Source: JAUIKM01 sp964445695 (GTDB taxonomy: Bacteria; Bacteroidota; Ignavibacteria; Kapaibacteriales; UBA7675). Taken from it: a stretch of DNA of 64,000 nucleotides. Shown here piece by piece: positions 63,929 through 64,000 of the stretch. A program made the translations under genes and the position numbers. Every line of letters begins with the position of its first letter. Position 1 is the stretch's first letter. Below the pieces are notes generated by a model, which was not told the DNA's origin, ran no database searches, and saw only the letters and a list, made by a program, of their open reading frames with translations. Location of the stretch: the NCBI GenBank assembly GCA_964445695.1, contig CAYULF010000001.1, forward strand, positions 342,045 to 406,044. The letters are read 5' to 3'.

Positions 63929-64000
63929 GTGTTTGAAGACAAATTGAGCTGTGAGGTACTGTGTTAAAAGTCAAGCTCATGTGAGCCTTGAAGCTCACCT
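63929..64000. other. window end
   Basis: Short intergenic end with an AAGCTCA...TGAGCCTT inverted repeat (63973-63989), a possible terminator of the preceding gene. Confidence 0.45.

Overview
The window comes from a chromosome of the Bacteroidota/Chlorobiota (FCB) type, probably a free-living, moderately GC-rich member related to Ignavibacteria or Kapabacteria. The evidence is several secreted proteins with C-terminal type IX secretion (Por) sorting domains, a Bacteroidota-style coiled-coil tail protein, SRPBCC/ArsR/VOC stress clusters, and a tmRNA whose tag ends in YAMAA. The type IX machinery itself is not in the window. This lineage call is inference; no rRNA or marker gene is present to fix it.

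Layout. 1-6.5 kb: a truncated secreted propeller protein (runs off the left edge), a secreted S9 oligopeptidase, a 21-bp tandem repeat and an HDOD signalling protein. 6.7-7.1 kb: tmRNA (ssrA). 7.1-11.6 kb: an AT-richer island directly against the tmRNA 3' end, holding a SEFIR-domain protein, an IS3-family element, a 35-residue basic protein, a SinR/Cas2-like protein and an XRE-ImmA regulator/protease pair, with a perfect 18-bp palindrome in the divergent control region. 12-19.6 kb: secreted trypsin-like protease, coiled-coil tail protein, propeller protein and a periplasmic binding lipoprotein. 19.7-23.8 kb: two tandem rhomboid/zinc-ribbon modules; one rhomboid keeps its Ser-His dyad, the other has lost both residues, and both zinc-ribbon genes are interrupted. 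24-31.7 kb: propeller lipoprotein, outer-membrane-barrel-like protein, a 995-residue VWA / Cys-Pro repeat / OmpA-like lipoprotein, and two secreted proteins, one with 16 cysteines.

32-37 kb: an ECF sigma / membrane anti-sigma-like / CpxP-like periplasmic sensor operon, a MORN-type repeat protein, and a VOC/SRPBCC operon facing a GlxA-type AraC regulator. 37-43 kb: two tandem paralogous sorting-domain proteins and a GH64-like glucanase. 43-45 kb: VOC protein and an autoregulated ArsR-SRPBCC operon with visible operators. 46.6-49.6 kb: three tandem paralogous secreted proteins of unknown family, each with its own terminator. 49.9-57.1 kb: DEAD-box helicase, an atypical sigma-54-type response regulator, a membrane-anchored protein and a TPR histidine kinase. 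57-64 kb: Kelch-repeat sorting-domain protein, a sugar transferase plus UDP-galactopyranose mutase (surface polysaccharide), and a pair of unknown proteins, one ending in a Cys-Ser tail.

Two sequence-level themes cut across the genes: dispersed intergenic repeats (one pair about 190 bp long, downstream of two minus-strand genes), and a strong apparent excess of the word TTAAAC/GTTTAA in host DNA that thins out in the island. Both were judged by eye.
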